Notes: generated from the sequence alone by a model not told the origin. Counted from the stretch's first letter, positions 50,168-59,646 are shown. The stretch: DNA of 64,000 bases from Cohnella hashimotonis (GCF_030014955.1 NZ_JAGRPV010000001.1:7899501-7963500); one strand, 5' to 3'. Numbers and translations are program-made.

Positions 50168-51052
50168 TTGTATCGTCGGCTTTCGTTCGGGCGAAGGGCT
50201 TTCTTGACGGGAAACTATATCTTTCTTGTCGGCCTCTCCGTCCTTTGTCTGCTGCCGCTCATCCATGTGCTGGCCATTTCGTTCAGCTCCAGCTCTGCCG
50301 CGGCGGCCGGCCTGGTCAAGCTGTGGCCCGTCGATTTTACGCTCTCCTCTTACCGCTACATTTTGAAAAAACCGGAGTTCTTCGCCTCCTTCGGCGTCAC
50401 GCTGGAACGGGTGGCGCTGGGGCTCAGCGTCAACATCGCGCTTTCGATTTTATGCGCTTATCCGTTGTCCAAGGAAATCAAGGACTTCAAGTACCGTACG
50501 GTCTATGCCTGGTACTTCATCTTTACAATTCTGTTCGGCGGCGGGCTTATTCCCTGGTACATGACGATTAATAAAACCGGGCTGATCGATTCGATCTGGG
50601 CGCTTGTCATTCCCGGGGCGGTACCGGTGTTCAACGTCATCCTGCTGCTCAACTTCTTCCGCGGCTTACCGAAGGAAATCGAGGAATCCGCTTTTATCGA
50701 CGGCGCCGGTCACTGGCGGGTGCTGTGGACGATGTACGTTCCGTTGTCCATGCCTTCGCTGGCGACGATCTCCTTGTTCACGGTCGTCGGCCATTGGAAC
50801 GCCTGGTTCGACGGGCTCATCCTGATGAACTTTCCGGAAAATTATCCGTTGTCGACGTATTTGCAGCTGATGGTCATCAACAGCAATCCGATGAAGCTGG
50901 ACATGGCCAACATGAAGGATTTCGCCGAGATTTCCGACCGGACGACGCGCGCGTCGCAGATTTTCCTGGGCGCCTTGCCGATTTTGCTGGTGTACCCGTT
51001 TTTGCAAAAATATTTCGTGAAAGGCATCGTCCTGGGAAGCGTGAAGGGATGA
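50168..51052 (+). CDS. ABC sugar importer, permease (LplC-like)
   Basis: This 294-residue permease has helix 1 (NYIFLVGLSVLCLLPLIHVLAISFS), the family segment FGGGLIPWYMTINKTGL and the EAA loop EESAFIDGAGHWRVLWTMYVPLSMP. The C-terminus is the usual FVKGIVLGSVKG. The start is TTG 50168 behind AAGGGAG; no ATG is placed better. The oxidoreductase gene follows within 25 bases, so the operon continues. Confidence 0.92.
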   Translation: MYRRLSFGRRAFLTGNYIFLVGLSVLCLLPLIHVLAISFSSSSAAAAGLVKLWPVDFTLSSYRYILKKPEFFASFGVTLERVALGLSVNIALSILCAYPLSKEIKDFKYRTVYAWYFIFTILFGGGLIPWYMTINKTGLIDSIWALVIPGAVPVFNVILLLNFFRGLPKEIEESAFIDGAGHWRVLWTMYVPLSMPSLATISLFTVVGHWNAWFDGLILMNFPENYPLSTYLQLMVINSNPMKLDMANMKDFAEISDRTTRASQIFLGALPILLVYPFLQKYFVKGIVLGSVKG

Positions 51053-51074
51053 TGTCCAGGTGGGGGAGCTTGGC

Positions 51075-52241
51075 ATGACACGAGTTGCGGTGATCGGTTA
51101 CGGTCTTCAAATCAAGCGGCTGCTGGGCATTATGAAGCAGCAGGACGACAGCTGCGCGGTCGCGGCAATCGCGGATCCTCGCAGCGAGACGATCCGCGGC
51201 GAGATGATCGCGGAGGGGGCCGACGTCTCGGGCATCCGGTTCTATGCGGATGCGGACGAGATGCTGGACCACGGCCCCTACGATGGCGTCTGTATCGGCA
51301 CCCGGTGCTCCTTGCACACGGAGATGGCGGTCAAGGTGCTGGCCAAAGGATGGCCGTTGTACGTGGAAAAGCCGATCTCGACGACGATGGCGGATCTGAT
51401 CCGGCTGCGGGACGCGTACGAACGCTCGGCCAGGCCGCCTGTCGTGGTGTCTTTTCCGCTGCGGGTAACGCCGCATGTGCAGCTGGTCAAGTCGATCATC
51501 GATTCGGGCAAGATCGGCACGGTCGAGCATGTGCAGGCCGTAAACAACGTCGCGTACGGAGGCGTGTATTTCCACTATTGGTACAGGGACGAGCGGGAAA
51601 CGCAGGGCTTGTTTTTGCAGAAGGCCACGCATGACCTGGACTATATCAGCTACGTATTGGGCGCCAATCCCCGGCAGGTTTGCGCGATGACCTCCAAGCG
51701 GATTTTCACCGGCAGCAAGCCTGCCGGACTGATGTGCAAAGATTGCGAGGACCAGGACACCTGCCAGGAAAGCCCGCAAAACCTGCGCAAAGCCGGAGAA
51801 GTGCCGATCGGCGATTACTGCTGCTTCGCGGTGGACACGGGCAACGAGGACTCGGGCAGCGTGATCATCCAATACGAGAGCGGCATGCACGTCAATTACT
51901 CGCAAAATTTCTTCGTTCGGAAAAAGGCAGGCGCAAGAGGCGCACGATTCATGGGCTATAAAGGCACGGTCGAATTCGACTGGCACAGCAGCGACGTCAA
52001 GGTCTACATGCATCATACGCCCGTCGTCGAAACGCACAGCATCGATCTGGCGGCGTTCTCCGGCGGCCACGGCGGCGGCGACGACGTGCTGATCGGCAAT
52101 TTCATCGACATTATGAAGGGCAGAACGGCGGTCTCGATCTCCCCGATCGAAGCGGGACTGCTGAGCGCGTTGACCTGCCTGAAGGCGAAGGCGTCCGCGG
52201 AAACGGGAACCTTCCAGGCCGTAAGCTGGCCGGACAGATAA
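51075..52241 (+). CDS. Gfo/Idh/MocA-family oxidoreductase with a Cys-rich insertion
   Basis: This 388-residue NAD(P)-dependent sugar oxidoreductase has an N-terminal Rossmann fold (VAVIGYGLQ) and the family signature VEKPIS. The catalytic-domain stretch KATHDLDYISYVLG supplies the usual His and Asp. After it lies LMCKDCEDQDTCQ with further Cys in GDYCCF, a possible small metal-binding loop seen in some members. Such enzymes oxidise or invert sugar hydroxyls and occur in unusual glycosidase systems. ATG 51075 is preferred, after GGGGGAG, over GTG 51060. It is followed after 31 bases by the GH35 gene. Confidence 0.9.
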   Translation: MTRVAVIGYGLQIKRLLGIMKQQDDSCAVAAIADPRSETIRGEMIAEGADVSGIRFYADADEMLDHGPYDGVCIGTRCSLHTEMAVKVLAKGWPLYVEKPISTTMADLIRLRDAYERSARPPVVVSFPLRVTPHVQLVKSIIDSGKIGTVEHVQAVNNVAYGGVYFHYWYRDERETQGLFLQKATHDLDYISYVLGANPRQVCAMTSKRIFTGSKPAGLMCKDCEDQDTCQESPQNLRKAGEVPIGDYCCFAVDTGNEDSGSVIIQYESGMHVNYSQNFFVRKKAGARGARFMGYKGTVEFDWHSSDVKVYMHHTPVVETHSIDLAAFSGGHGGGDDVLIGNFIDIMKGRTAVSISPIEAGLLSALTCLKAKASAETGTFQAVSWPDR

Positions 52242-52272
52242 ATAGATGGATAGATAGGAGGGGAAGGATCAT

Positions 52273-54021
52273 ATGGCGATTTTCAAGATAGAAGGCGGGC
52301 AGTTTCGGTTGGATGACAAGCCGCTGCGGATCTTGTCCGGCTCCATCCATTACTTCCGCGTGGTGCCCGAGTACTGGGAGGACCGGCTGCGAAAGCTGAA
52401 GGCGTGCGGGCTTAATACGGTGGAAACCTATGTAGCCTGGAACGTTCACGAACCGGAGGAAGGAAGGTTCGAGTTTGCCGGCATTGCGGACCTGGTTCGT
52501 TTTATCGAGCTTGCGGGTTCGCTGGACCTGCATGTTATGATCCGGCCGAGCCCCTATATTTGCGCGGAATGGGATTTCGGCGGGCTGCCGGCCTGGCTGC
52601 TGGCCGATCCCGCCATGCGGCTGCGTTGCTATCATCAGCCGTATCTCGATAAAGTGGACCGCTACTACGATCGGCTGATCCCGCTGCTGAAGCCGCTGCT
52701 GTGCACGAACGGCGGACCGATTATCGCGATACAGATCGAAAACGAGTACGGCAGCTACGGCGACGATACGGCGTACTTGCAGTATCTGGAGCGGGCGCTG
52801 TCGGAGAGAGGCGTGGACGTTCCGCTGTTCACCTCGGACGGTCCCGTCGATTTCCTGCTGCAGGGCGGCATGGTGCCGGGCGTGCTGGAGACGGTCAATT
52901 TCGGCGAGAAGCCCCGGGAAGCGTTCGAGATCCTGCGACAGTACCAGCAGGATCAGCCGCTCATGTGCACGGAGTTCTGGGACGGGCACTTCGACCATTG
53001 GGGAGAAAAGCACCATCGGCGGGACGCGAGGGAGATCGCGGAGCTGCTGGACGAGATGCTGAGCCTTGGCGCATCGGTCAATCTGTACATGTTTCACGGC
53101 GGCACGAACTTCGGCTTTTACAATGGGGCGAACATCATGGACGACGTCTATCTGCCGGACGTGACCAGCTACGATTATGACGCGCCGTTGAACGAAGCGG
53201 GCGAACCGACCGAGAAGTATTACGCGATTCGGGAGACGATCGCCAAGTATACGCAGGCGGAGCCGCCTGCATTGCCTGAGCCGATCCGCAAGCAGGCCTA
53301 CGGCGAGGTGACGATGACGGAGCAGGTGTCGTTGTTCGATTCGCTGGCGCGATTGTCGACGCCGCAGTCGCGGACGTGTCCGGAGCCGATGGAGTCGCTG
53401 GGACAGGACTATGGCTTCATCCTCTATACGGCGCGCCTCTCCGGACCCCGGGAAGAAAACGAGCTGGTCCTTCAAGAGGTTCGCGACCGTGCGCTCGTCT
53501 TTTTCGACGGCGCGTATCTCGGGGTCATCGAGCGGGCCGACGGGGAAAAGCGAATTCGGCTCTCGGTTCCGGCAGGCGGGGGAGAGCTGCGCATTCTCGT
53601 AGAGAATATGGGCAGAACGAACTTCGGTCCGTACTTGTCGGATCGGAAAGGGATCACGGAGGGCGTCCGGTTCGGCAACCAGTATATTTACGGCTGGACC
53701 ATTCACACGCTTCCGCTGCGTGACTTAAGCGGTCTGGCCTACGGCGGAGAGGTACGGAAGCAGGAGAGTCCTTCCTTTTACAGAGGCGCTTTTGAGGTCG
53801 AAGAACCGGCCGATACATTCCTGGCATTGAAAGGCTGGAGCAAAGGCGTCGCCTACGTGAACGGCTTCAATCTCGGACGGTACTGGCATATCGGTCCGCA
53901 GCAGACGCTGTATGTCCCCGCGCCGCTGCTCCGCAAAGGCAAGAACGAGCTGGTCCTGTTCGAGCTGCACGGCGCCGATGCGCCTGTCGCGCGTCTGACG
54001 GACGAAGCGATGCTAGGGTGA
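52273..54021 (+). CDS. Glycoside hydrolase family 35 beta-galactosidase
   Basis: This 582-residue TIM-barrel enzyme is recognised by LSGSIHYFRVVPEYWEDRLRK at the N-terminus, acid/base E158 in QIENEYG and nucleophile E234 in CTEFWDGHFDHWG. C-terminal jelly-roll domains include KGVAYVNGFNLGRYW. It removes terminal beta-galactosyl residues. There is no signal peptide, so it acts in the cytoplasm on imported oligosaccharide. Start is ATG 52273 after AGGAGGGGA. Its stop overlaps the GTG of the next gene. Confidence 0.95.
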   Translation: MAIFKIEGGQFRLDDKPLRILSGSIHYFRVVPEYWEDRLRKLKACGLNTVETYVAWNVHEPEEGRFEFAGIADLVRFIELAGSLDLHVMIRPSPYICAEWDFGGLPAWLLADPAMRLRCYHQPYLDKVDRYYDRLIPLLKPLLCTNGGPIIAIQIENEYGSYGDDTAYLQYLERALSERGVDVPLFTSDGPVDFLLQGGMVPGVLETVNFGEKPREAFEILRQYQQDQPLMCTEFWDGHFDHWGEKHHRRDAREIAELLDEMLSLGASVNLYMFHGGTNFGFYNGANIMDDVYLPDVTSYDYDAPLNEAGEPTEKYYAIRETIAKYTQAEPPALPEPIRKQAYGEVTMTEQVSLFDSLARLSTPQSRTCPEPMESLGQDYGFILYTARLSGPREENELVLQEVRDRALVFFDGAYLGVIERADGEKRIRLSVPAGGGELRILVENMGRTNFGPYLSDRKGITEGVRFGNQYIYGWTIHTLPLRDLSGLAYGGEVRKQESPSFYRGAFEVEEPADTFLALKGWSKGVAYVNGFNLGRYWHIGPQQTLYVPAPLLRKGKNELVLFELHGADAPVARLTDEAMLG

Positions 54022-55619
54022 CGGGGATGAAGCTGCACTATTCATTGGACGCAGCGATCGTGCTGGAGGCCGACCGGGGACCGGCAACGCTTGGCATGCT
54101 GAAGGATGCGGGCGTGAACACGGTCTGGCTGTACGGCTTTTTCTTCGGAAAGCTCTGGTCTCCTGTCGAGGAGATGGCGAAGGCGGCGGACCTGCTGCGG
54201 GCATACGGGTTTGAGGTGGGCGTGATCCAGCTGCCCGTCGGGCATCCGGGGAACGGGCTGAACCCCGATGACGAGTCGCTCGATCTGCGCCTGCCCGCGC
54301 ATTGGTCCTACCGGCTGGACCAGGAGGGGCGGCCCGTCTATTATTGCGCGGCGATCGAGGACGCCATGATCGCGGATAATGTCCGGTCGATCCGGGAATT
54401 GAAAGCGGCGGGCTTCACGCAATTTTTCATGGACGACGATCTGCGATCGGGGTTATGGGGAGAGCGCATGAGCGGATGCTTCAGCGATCGGGCGATCGCC
54501 GGGTTCAACGCGGCTTATGCGCGGAACGTCGATCGGGCTGCGCTCGCGAGGGCGATGGACGACGCCGGCGAACAGCGGCTGGTCAAGGAATGGCTGGACT
54601 ATCAATGCGAACGACTGACCGGCTTTATGGCGTCCATGGCCGCGGAGGAGGTTCGGGTCGGCCTGATGGTCATGCATCTGGGCGACGAGCGCCACGGCAT
54701 CGACGTGGCGGCTGTCAAGAAGAGGATCCCGGACTGCCTGTTTCGCGTCGGGGAGTTTCACTTCGACGACCGCACCTTCGGCACGCCGGCGGGCAAGGCG
54801 AGCGAGTGGTTCAGTATGAGCTATCAGCTGGCTGCGATGGGCAGGGAGCACGCATTCAGCGAGACGACGGTTTTCCCCGCCAAGGCGCTAAGTCCGGCCA
54901 ACCTGATTTTCAAAGCGAAGCTGGCGCTGATCGCCGGCATTCCCAATGTGCTGCTCATGAGCGGAACGTGGCTGATCACGGAAGAATACTGGCGGCTTCT
55001 CGCATCGGCGCTGCCGGAGCTGCACGCGCTGGAGGAACGCTGTTCGAGCGCGGAGCCGGCCTGCCCGATTCATGTGGCGTACGGCACCAAAGGGCATGCG
55101 GAGGCAGCGCGACCGTACACCCTTCCGATCCTCGCCGGACTGCCTGTGCGGCCGCTGCGTGCCGGCTCCGAGGAAGTTGAGGCGTTCGGGGGCGCGGATT
55201 GCCTGCTGTTCGTCGGCGATTACGAAGTGACGCCCGAGTGGGAGCGCCGGTTCGTTCAGTATAGAAAGGTGCTGATGGATCGCGCCGCCTGGCGACGGAA
55301 CCGGGAAAAGGTCGAGGCGCTGGACAGCTGCAAGGTCGAGCTGCTGGATTATGCGGCCGGGGATCGGCCGGAGACAGCCGAGATTGAAGCGCTGCGCGCC
55401 AAGCTGCTGGCAGGCGGAGCGGCCGCTTATCCGATGCTGACAGCGGGCAGCGATATTTTGCTCGTCTGGCATCGGGAGGCGGCGCGGGTGCTGCTGGTCA
55501 ATTTGACGGAAAAGCCGAATGCAGGGACGCTGGCGTATAAGGGGAAAGCGCGCGAGATTGCTTTGACGCCTTTGGAGATCATGGAGCTGTCCCTTATGAA
55601 TACCGATGAAATCAGCTGA
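54018..55619 (+). CDS. Uncharacterised protein, probable TIM-barrel glycosidase-like
   Basis: I do not recognise this 533-residue protein as any named glycoside hydrolase family. The first 350 residues alternate strand and helix as in a TIM barrel (AGVNTVWLYGFF, YGFEVGVIQLP, GFTQFFMDDDLRSG, VRVGLMVMHLGDE, IPNVLLMSGTW). D139-D141 and C154 (SGCFSD) sit where beta-galactosidase-like barrels often have catalytic or structural residues. A beta-rich tail follows. It has no signal peptide. It overlaps the GH35 stop by 4 bases (GTGA; ATG 54027 is an alternative) and is followed 38 bases later by GH78. Lying between two glycosidase genes suggests it acts on the same imported oligosaccharide. Confidence 0.8.
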   Translation: MTGMKLHYSLDAAIVLEADRGPATLGMLKDAGVNTVWLYGFFFGKLWSPVEEMAKAADLLRAYGFEVGVIQLPVGHPGNGLNPDDESLDLRLPAHWSYRLDQEGRPVYYCAAIEDAMIADNVRSIRELKAAGFTQFFMDDDLRSGLWGERMSGCFSDRAIAGFNAAYARNVDRAALARAMDDAGEQRLVKEWLDYQCERLTGFMASMAAEEVRVGLMVMHLGDERHGIDVAAVKKRIPDCLFRVGEFHFDDRTFGTPAGKASEWFSMSYQLAAMGREHAFSETTVFPAKALSPANLIFKAKLALIAGIPNVLLMSGTWLITEEYWRLLASALPELHALEERCSSAEPACPIHVAYGTKGHAEAARPYTLPILAGLPVRPLRAGSEEVEAFGGADCLLFVGDYEVTPEWERRFVQYRKVLMDRAAWRRNREKVEALDSCKVELLDYAAGDRPETAEIEALRAKLLAGGAAAYPMLTAGSDILLVWHREAARVLLVNLTEKPNAGTLAYKGKAREIALTPLEIMELSLMNTDEIS

Positions 55620-55657
55620 CGAGTGGTATCTCTCGGTCAGCTTGGGAAGGTGAGGGC

Positions 55658-58339
55658 ATGGCAAAGCTGCAGGCGGTCCACCTGAGATGCGAATATATGC
55701 GAAATCCGGTCGGGCTCGGCGCCGCGGCGCCGCGGCTCAGCTGGCGGCTCGCGTCGGACGGCTTCCATGTGATGCAGCGCGCATATCGAATTCAAGTATC
55801 CGGCGGGCTGGCGGGATTCGACGAAAAAGAGCTGGTCTGGGATACGGGCCGGGTGGATTCGGATCGCTCCGTGCTCGTCGATTACGGCGGCTTCCCGCTT
55901 CAGGCTCGCGGGCGCTATCGATTTCGCGTGAAGGTGTGGGACGCGGCCGGCCGCGAATCGGATTGGAGCGAGGCGGCGTCATGGGAAATGGGGCTGTTGT
56001 CTCCTGCCGACTGGTCCGCGTCGTGGATTACGCCGGACGACTCGAAGATTGATCCGCAGGCGGAGGAGATCTTCCTGCTGCGCAAGAGCTTCCGGGTACG
56101 CAGCGGCATCAGGCGGGCGACGGTTTACGTTACGGCGCTCGGACTTTACGAATTGGAGCTGAACGGCCGGCGCGTCGGCGACTGGCAGTTTACGCCCGGC
56201 TTCACGAGCTACCGCAACCGGCTGCAGGCGCAGGCCTTCGACGTGACGGAGCCGCTTCGCGCAGGCGAGCGCCACGCGATCGGCGCCATGCTCGCGGACG
56301 GCTGGTACAAGGGCAATCTGGCCTGGGAAAATCACCGGAACATTTTCGGAGACCGACGGGCGCTGCTGCTGCAGCTTCATGTCGATTATGAAGACGGAAC
56401 GGCGGAGCGCATCGTAAGCGACGGCTCGTGGCGGGCGGCGACCGGACCGATTCTCATGTCCGAGCTGTACCATGGCGAGACGTACGACGCCCGTCTGGAG
56501 AAGACGGACTGGACGACGGCGGAATACGACGATGGAGGATGGGCGGCGGCAGTCGAGCTGCATCATCCGAAGGATATGCTGGTCATGCAGGAGAACGAGC
56601 CGGTCCGCGTCACGGAGCGGCTCAAGCCGATCGCGCTGCTGCGTACGCCGGCCGGCGAGACCGTCATCGACATGGGACAAAACATGGTCGGACGCATGCA
56701 GATGCGCCTGGACTTGCCGGAGGGAACGTCGATTGCGCTGCGGCATGCGGAGGTGTTGGACCGGGACGGCAACTTCTACGTTGGCAATCTTCGCCGTGCG
56801 CAGCAGAAGGTCAGTTATGTCTGCAAGGGCGGCGGGGAAACGTACGAGCCTTATTTTACGTTTCAGGGATTCCGCTATGTGAAAGTAGAAGGCTGGCCGG
56901 AAGACGTGCCGCTCGAGCTTGAACGCTTCGCCGGTCACGTCATCCACTCAGACATGGCACGGACGGGCACGTTCGAATGCTCGCATCCGCTCCTGAACCG
57001 GTTGCAGCAGAACATCGTGTGGGGGCAGCGCGGCAACTTCCTGGACATTCCGACGGATTGCCCGCAGCGGGACGAGCGGATCGGCTGGACCGGCGACGCG
57101 CAAGCGTTTATTCGGACGGCAGCGTTTAACTACTGCGTGGCGCCGTTTTTCTCCAAGTGGCTGCGCGATCTGAAGGCGGACCAGCGCGCCGATGGCGGAG
57201 TGCCGTTCGTCGTTCCGCATGTGCTGGGCGATGATGCCTATTCTTCCTCCGCATGGGGGGATGCGGCTGTCATATGTCCCTGGACGATTTATTTGTGCTA
57301 TGGAGATACGCGCGTGCTGGAGGAGCAGTACGACAGCATGAAGGCGTGGGTCGAGTATATGCGGGCGCAAGGGGAAGATGAAGGTTTGTGGAATACCGGC
57401 TTTCATTACGGCGATTGGCTCGGCCTCGACGCGAAGGAAGGGAGCTACGTCGGGGCCACGCCGAAGGATCTGATCGCGACCTGCTTCTACGCTTATTCCA
57501 CCGGCCTGTTCGTGAAGACTGCGCGGGCGCTGGGCCGCATGGAGGACGCGGAGGTCTACGGCGAGCTCTACCGGCGCATTGTCGCCGCCTTCGAGCGCGA
57601 ATTCGTGACGCCGAGCGGACGGCTTGCCGCCCATACGCAGACCGCGCATGTACTGCCGCTCGCCTTCGGGCTCGTGGAAGGGCCGGTGCGCGCAAGGCTG
57701 GCGCGTACGCTGGCCGAGTACGTGGCCGAGCAGGAATTCCATCTGACGACGGGCTTCGTCGGCACGCCTTATTTATGCCAAGCGTTATCCGCGAACGGAT
57801 ACCATGCGCATGCTGTCAAGCTCGTGCAGCAGGAGGATTACCCGTCTTGGCTGTATTCAATCCACCGCGGCGCGACGACCATCTGGGAGCACTGGGACGG
57901 GATCAAGCCGGACGGCAGCTTCTGGAGCGACGACATGAACTCCTTCAACCATTATGCGTACGGCTCCGTCGGCGAGTGGCTGTACCGGTATGTCGCGGGG
58001 CTCGACGCGGACGAGGCGCAGCCGGGCTATAGGCGCATCGTTATAAGGCCGCGTCCGGACTCGGGACTGACCTATGCGAAGGCTTCTTATGAATCGGCTT
58101 ACGGGATGGTCGCGAGCGGTTGGCGGTTGGCGGAGGACGAAGCCGTGACGTATGAGATTCAGCTGCCGGCGAATACGACGGCAGAGGCGCGGCTGCCGGT
58201 AGGAGCTGCGGAGCATGCGACGATTAACGGCGTCGCTGCAGGGCAGGCCGAAGGCGTGCTGTCTGTCAGGGAAGGGGATGGCGAGCTGACGCTTGAACTT
58301 GGCTCGGGCGCGTATACAGTCGTCGTTTCAAAGCTATAA
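55658..58339 (+). CDS. Glycoside hydrolase family 78 alpha-L-rhamnosidase
   Basis: This 893-residue enzyme has the GH78 domain series. An N-terminal beta-sandwich (LRCEYMRNPVGLGAAAPRLSW, SWITPD) is followed by a second beta domain with MLADGWYKGNL. The (alpha/alpha)6 barrel carries the catalytic pattern CPQRDERIGWTGDAQ (about 466-480), and the general base lies in WEHWDG (about 743). A C-terminal beta-sandwich completes it. It releases terminal alpha-L-rhamnose and has no signal peptide, so it is cytoplasmic. Start is ATG 55658 after AAGGTGAGG. It is the last gene of the importer-glycosidase operon; I see no clear terminator behind it. Confidence 0.95.
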   Translation: MAKLQAVHLRCEYMRNPVGLGAAAPRLSWRLASDGFHVMQRAYRIQVSGGLAGFDEKELVWDTGRVDSDRSVLVDYGGFPLQARGRYRFRVKVWDAAGRESDWSEAASWEMGLLSPADWSASWITPDDSKIDPQAEEIFLLRKSFRVRSGIRRATVYVTALGLYELELNGRRVGDWQFTPGFTSYRNRLQAQAFDVTEPLRAGERHAIGAMLADGWYKGNLAWENHRNIFGDRRALLLQLHVDYEDGTAERIVSDGSWRAATGPILMSELYHGETYDARLEKTDWTTAEYDDGGWAAAVELHHPKDMLVMQENEPVRVTERLKPIALLRTPAGETVIDMGQNMVGRMQMRLDLPEGTSIALRHAEVLDRDGNFYVGNLRRAQQKVSYVCKGGGETYEPYFTFQGFRYVKVEGWPEDVPLELERFAGHVIHSDMARTGTFECSHPLLNRLQQNIVWGQRGNFLDIPTDCPQRDERIGWTGDAQAFIRTAAFNYCVAPFFSKWLRDLKADQRADGGVPFVVPHVLGDDAYSSSAWGDAAVICPWTIYLCYGDTRVLEEQYDSMKAWVEYMRAQGEDEGLWNTGFHYGDWLGLDAKEGSYVGATPKDLIATCFYAYSTGLFVKTARALGRMEDAEVYGELYRRIVAAFEREFVTPSGRLAAHTQTAHVLPLAFGLVEGPVRARLARTLAEYVAEQEFHLTTGFVGTPYLCQALSANGYHAHAVKLVQQEDYPSWLYSIHRGATTIWEHWDGIKPDGSFWSDDMNSFNHYAYGSVGEWLYRYVAGLDADEAQPGYRRIVIRPRPDSGLTYAKASYESAYGMVASGWRLAEDEAVTYEIQLPANTTAEARLPVGAAEHATINGVAAGQAEGVLSVREGDGELTLELGSGAYTVVVSKL

Positions 58340-58414
58340 TGGAATATAATGGTGGAGCGCCGTTCGTCCATCATGCTATAATCTTCGCAAAGAGAAGCGG
58401 AGGGATCGCATTTG

Positions 58415-59149
58415 ATGCGCAGCGGCAATCCAACTTTGAACGACAAGACTTTTGAAAGGCAGGGCCAGCGTTACGGACGGGATACGATGACGATCGACGG
58501 CACGGTGAACAAGGCGTTCATCATGCTTGTCCTGCTCATGGCGGGAGCGTTCGTCGCCTGGAACAACTACTTCGCCGGCGGCGACATCATTCCGTTCGCG
58601 ATCGGCGGAGCGATCCTCGGATTCGTGCTGGCGCTGATCATCAGCTTCGTGCCGAAGACGGCGCCGTACCTTGCGCCCGTATATGCTGTAGCTGAGGGTG
58701 TTTTCCTAGGCGCAATATCGGCGAATTACGAATCGTACTACGACGGCATCACGCTGCAGGCCGCGCTGCTCACGATGGGTATCTTCATCGCGCTGCTGCT
58801 TGCTTACAAGACGCGGCTGATCAGGGCGACCGAGAACTTCAAGCTCGGCATTTTTGCGGCGACGGCGGGCATCGCGCTCGTGTACCTGCTTAGCTGGGTG
58901 CTGGGCATGTTCGGCGTGACGGTGCCTTACCTGCACGACAGCACCCCGATCGGCATCGGCATCTCCGTCTTCATTGTCATCATCGCGGCGCTCAATCTCG
59001 TGCTGGACTTCGACTTCATCGAGAACGGGGCTCAACAAGGCGCGCCCAAGTACATGGAATGGTACGGCGCGTTCGGTCTGCTGGTGACGTTGGTGTGGCT
59101 GTATCTGGAGATTATCCGGCTGCTGGCGAAGATTCGGAGCCGGGACTAG
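58415..59149 (+). CDS. Bax inhibitor-1/YccA family membrane protein
   Basis: This 244-residue protein has seven membrane helices. The family pattern is clear: MTIDGTVNKAFIMLVLLMAGAF at the N-terminus, YAVAEGVFLGAIS in the middle and NLVLDFDFIENG before the last helix with its pH-sensing Asp pair. BI-1 homologues are calcium-leak channels in other organisms; in bacteria the role is unclear. ATG 58415 follows GGAGGG; a TTG at 58412 is possible. A terminator lies 57 bases after the stop. Confidence 0.92.
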   Translation: MRSGNPTLNDKTFERQGQRYGRDTMTIDGTVNKAFIMLVLLMAGAFVAWNNYFAGGDIIPFAIGGAILGFVLALIISFVPKTAPYLAPVYAVAEGVFLGAISANYESYYDGITLQAALLTMGIFIALLLAYKTRLIRATENFKLGIFAATAGIALVYLLSWVLGMFGVTVPYLHDSTPIGIGISVFIVIIAALNLVLDFDFIENGAQQGAPKYMEWYGAFGLLVTLVWLYLEIIRLLAKIRSRD

Positions 59150-59205
59150 ATTGCCCTTGCGCTCGAGTTTATGGGAAGGAAACGAATATGCAGGACATGA
59201 CGAAA

Positions 59206-59231
59206 GCCCGCGCCGATGGCGCGGGCCTTTT
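59206..59231 (+). terminator. Intrinsic terminator after the Bax-inhibitor-1 gene
   Basis: GCCCGCGCC and GGCGCGGGC pair perfectly around GAT and are followed by CTTTT. Confidence 0.82.
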
Positions 59232-59319
59232 GATGTCGAGGGTGACGGCGAGTTCGAGAATCTGTCGTGGCGGGCGTAATGGACGGGTGGAAATAGCTGT
59301 TATCGAATGCAGGTATGGT

Positions 59320-59590
59320 TGAAGGGGGCGGTAGGGGCAATCGACTGGAAGAAGGGGGTTGAAGGGGGAGAGGCGCTTTCGACTGGAAGAAGGGCGGGAT
59401 GGGCGAGGGGCGCTGTTGTCTGGAAGAAGGGGGCGGTATGGGCGAGGGGCGCTGTTGTCTGGAGAAAGGAGGCGGTATGGGCGAGGGGCGCTGTTGTCTG
59501 GAGGAAGGAGGCGGTATGGGCGAGAGGCGCTATTGTCTGGAATAAGGTGGAGGTAGGAGCGAGAGGCGCTGTTGTCTGGCGTGCAGGGCG
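59320..59590 (+). repeat. 39-bp G-rich minisatellite
   Basis: A unit of 39 bases (GGGCGAGGGGCGCTGTTGTC, then TGGAAGAAGGGGGCGGTAT) is repeated at 59401, 59440, 59479, 59518 and 59557, with decayed copies before (about 59320-59400). Because 39 is 13 codons, two forward frames stay open across it. One of them, 59307-59657, would encode WARGAVVW repeats. It has no ribosome binding site and no recognisable product, so I call it repeat DNA, not a gene. The strand is strongly G-rich. Confidence 0.8.
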
Positions 59591-59646
59591 GTTAGGGGGA
59601 GATGCGTATGAACGTGCGTGTGGTGGAGTCCGGTCAAAAGTATGGG

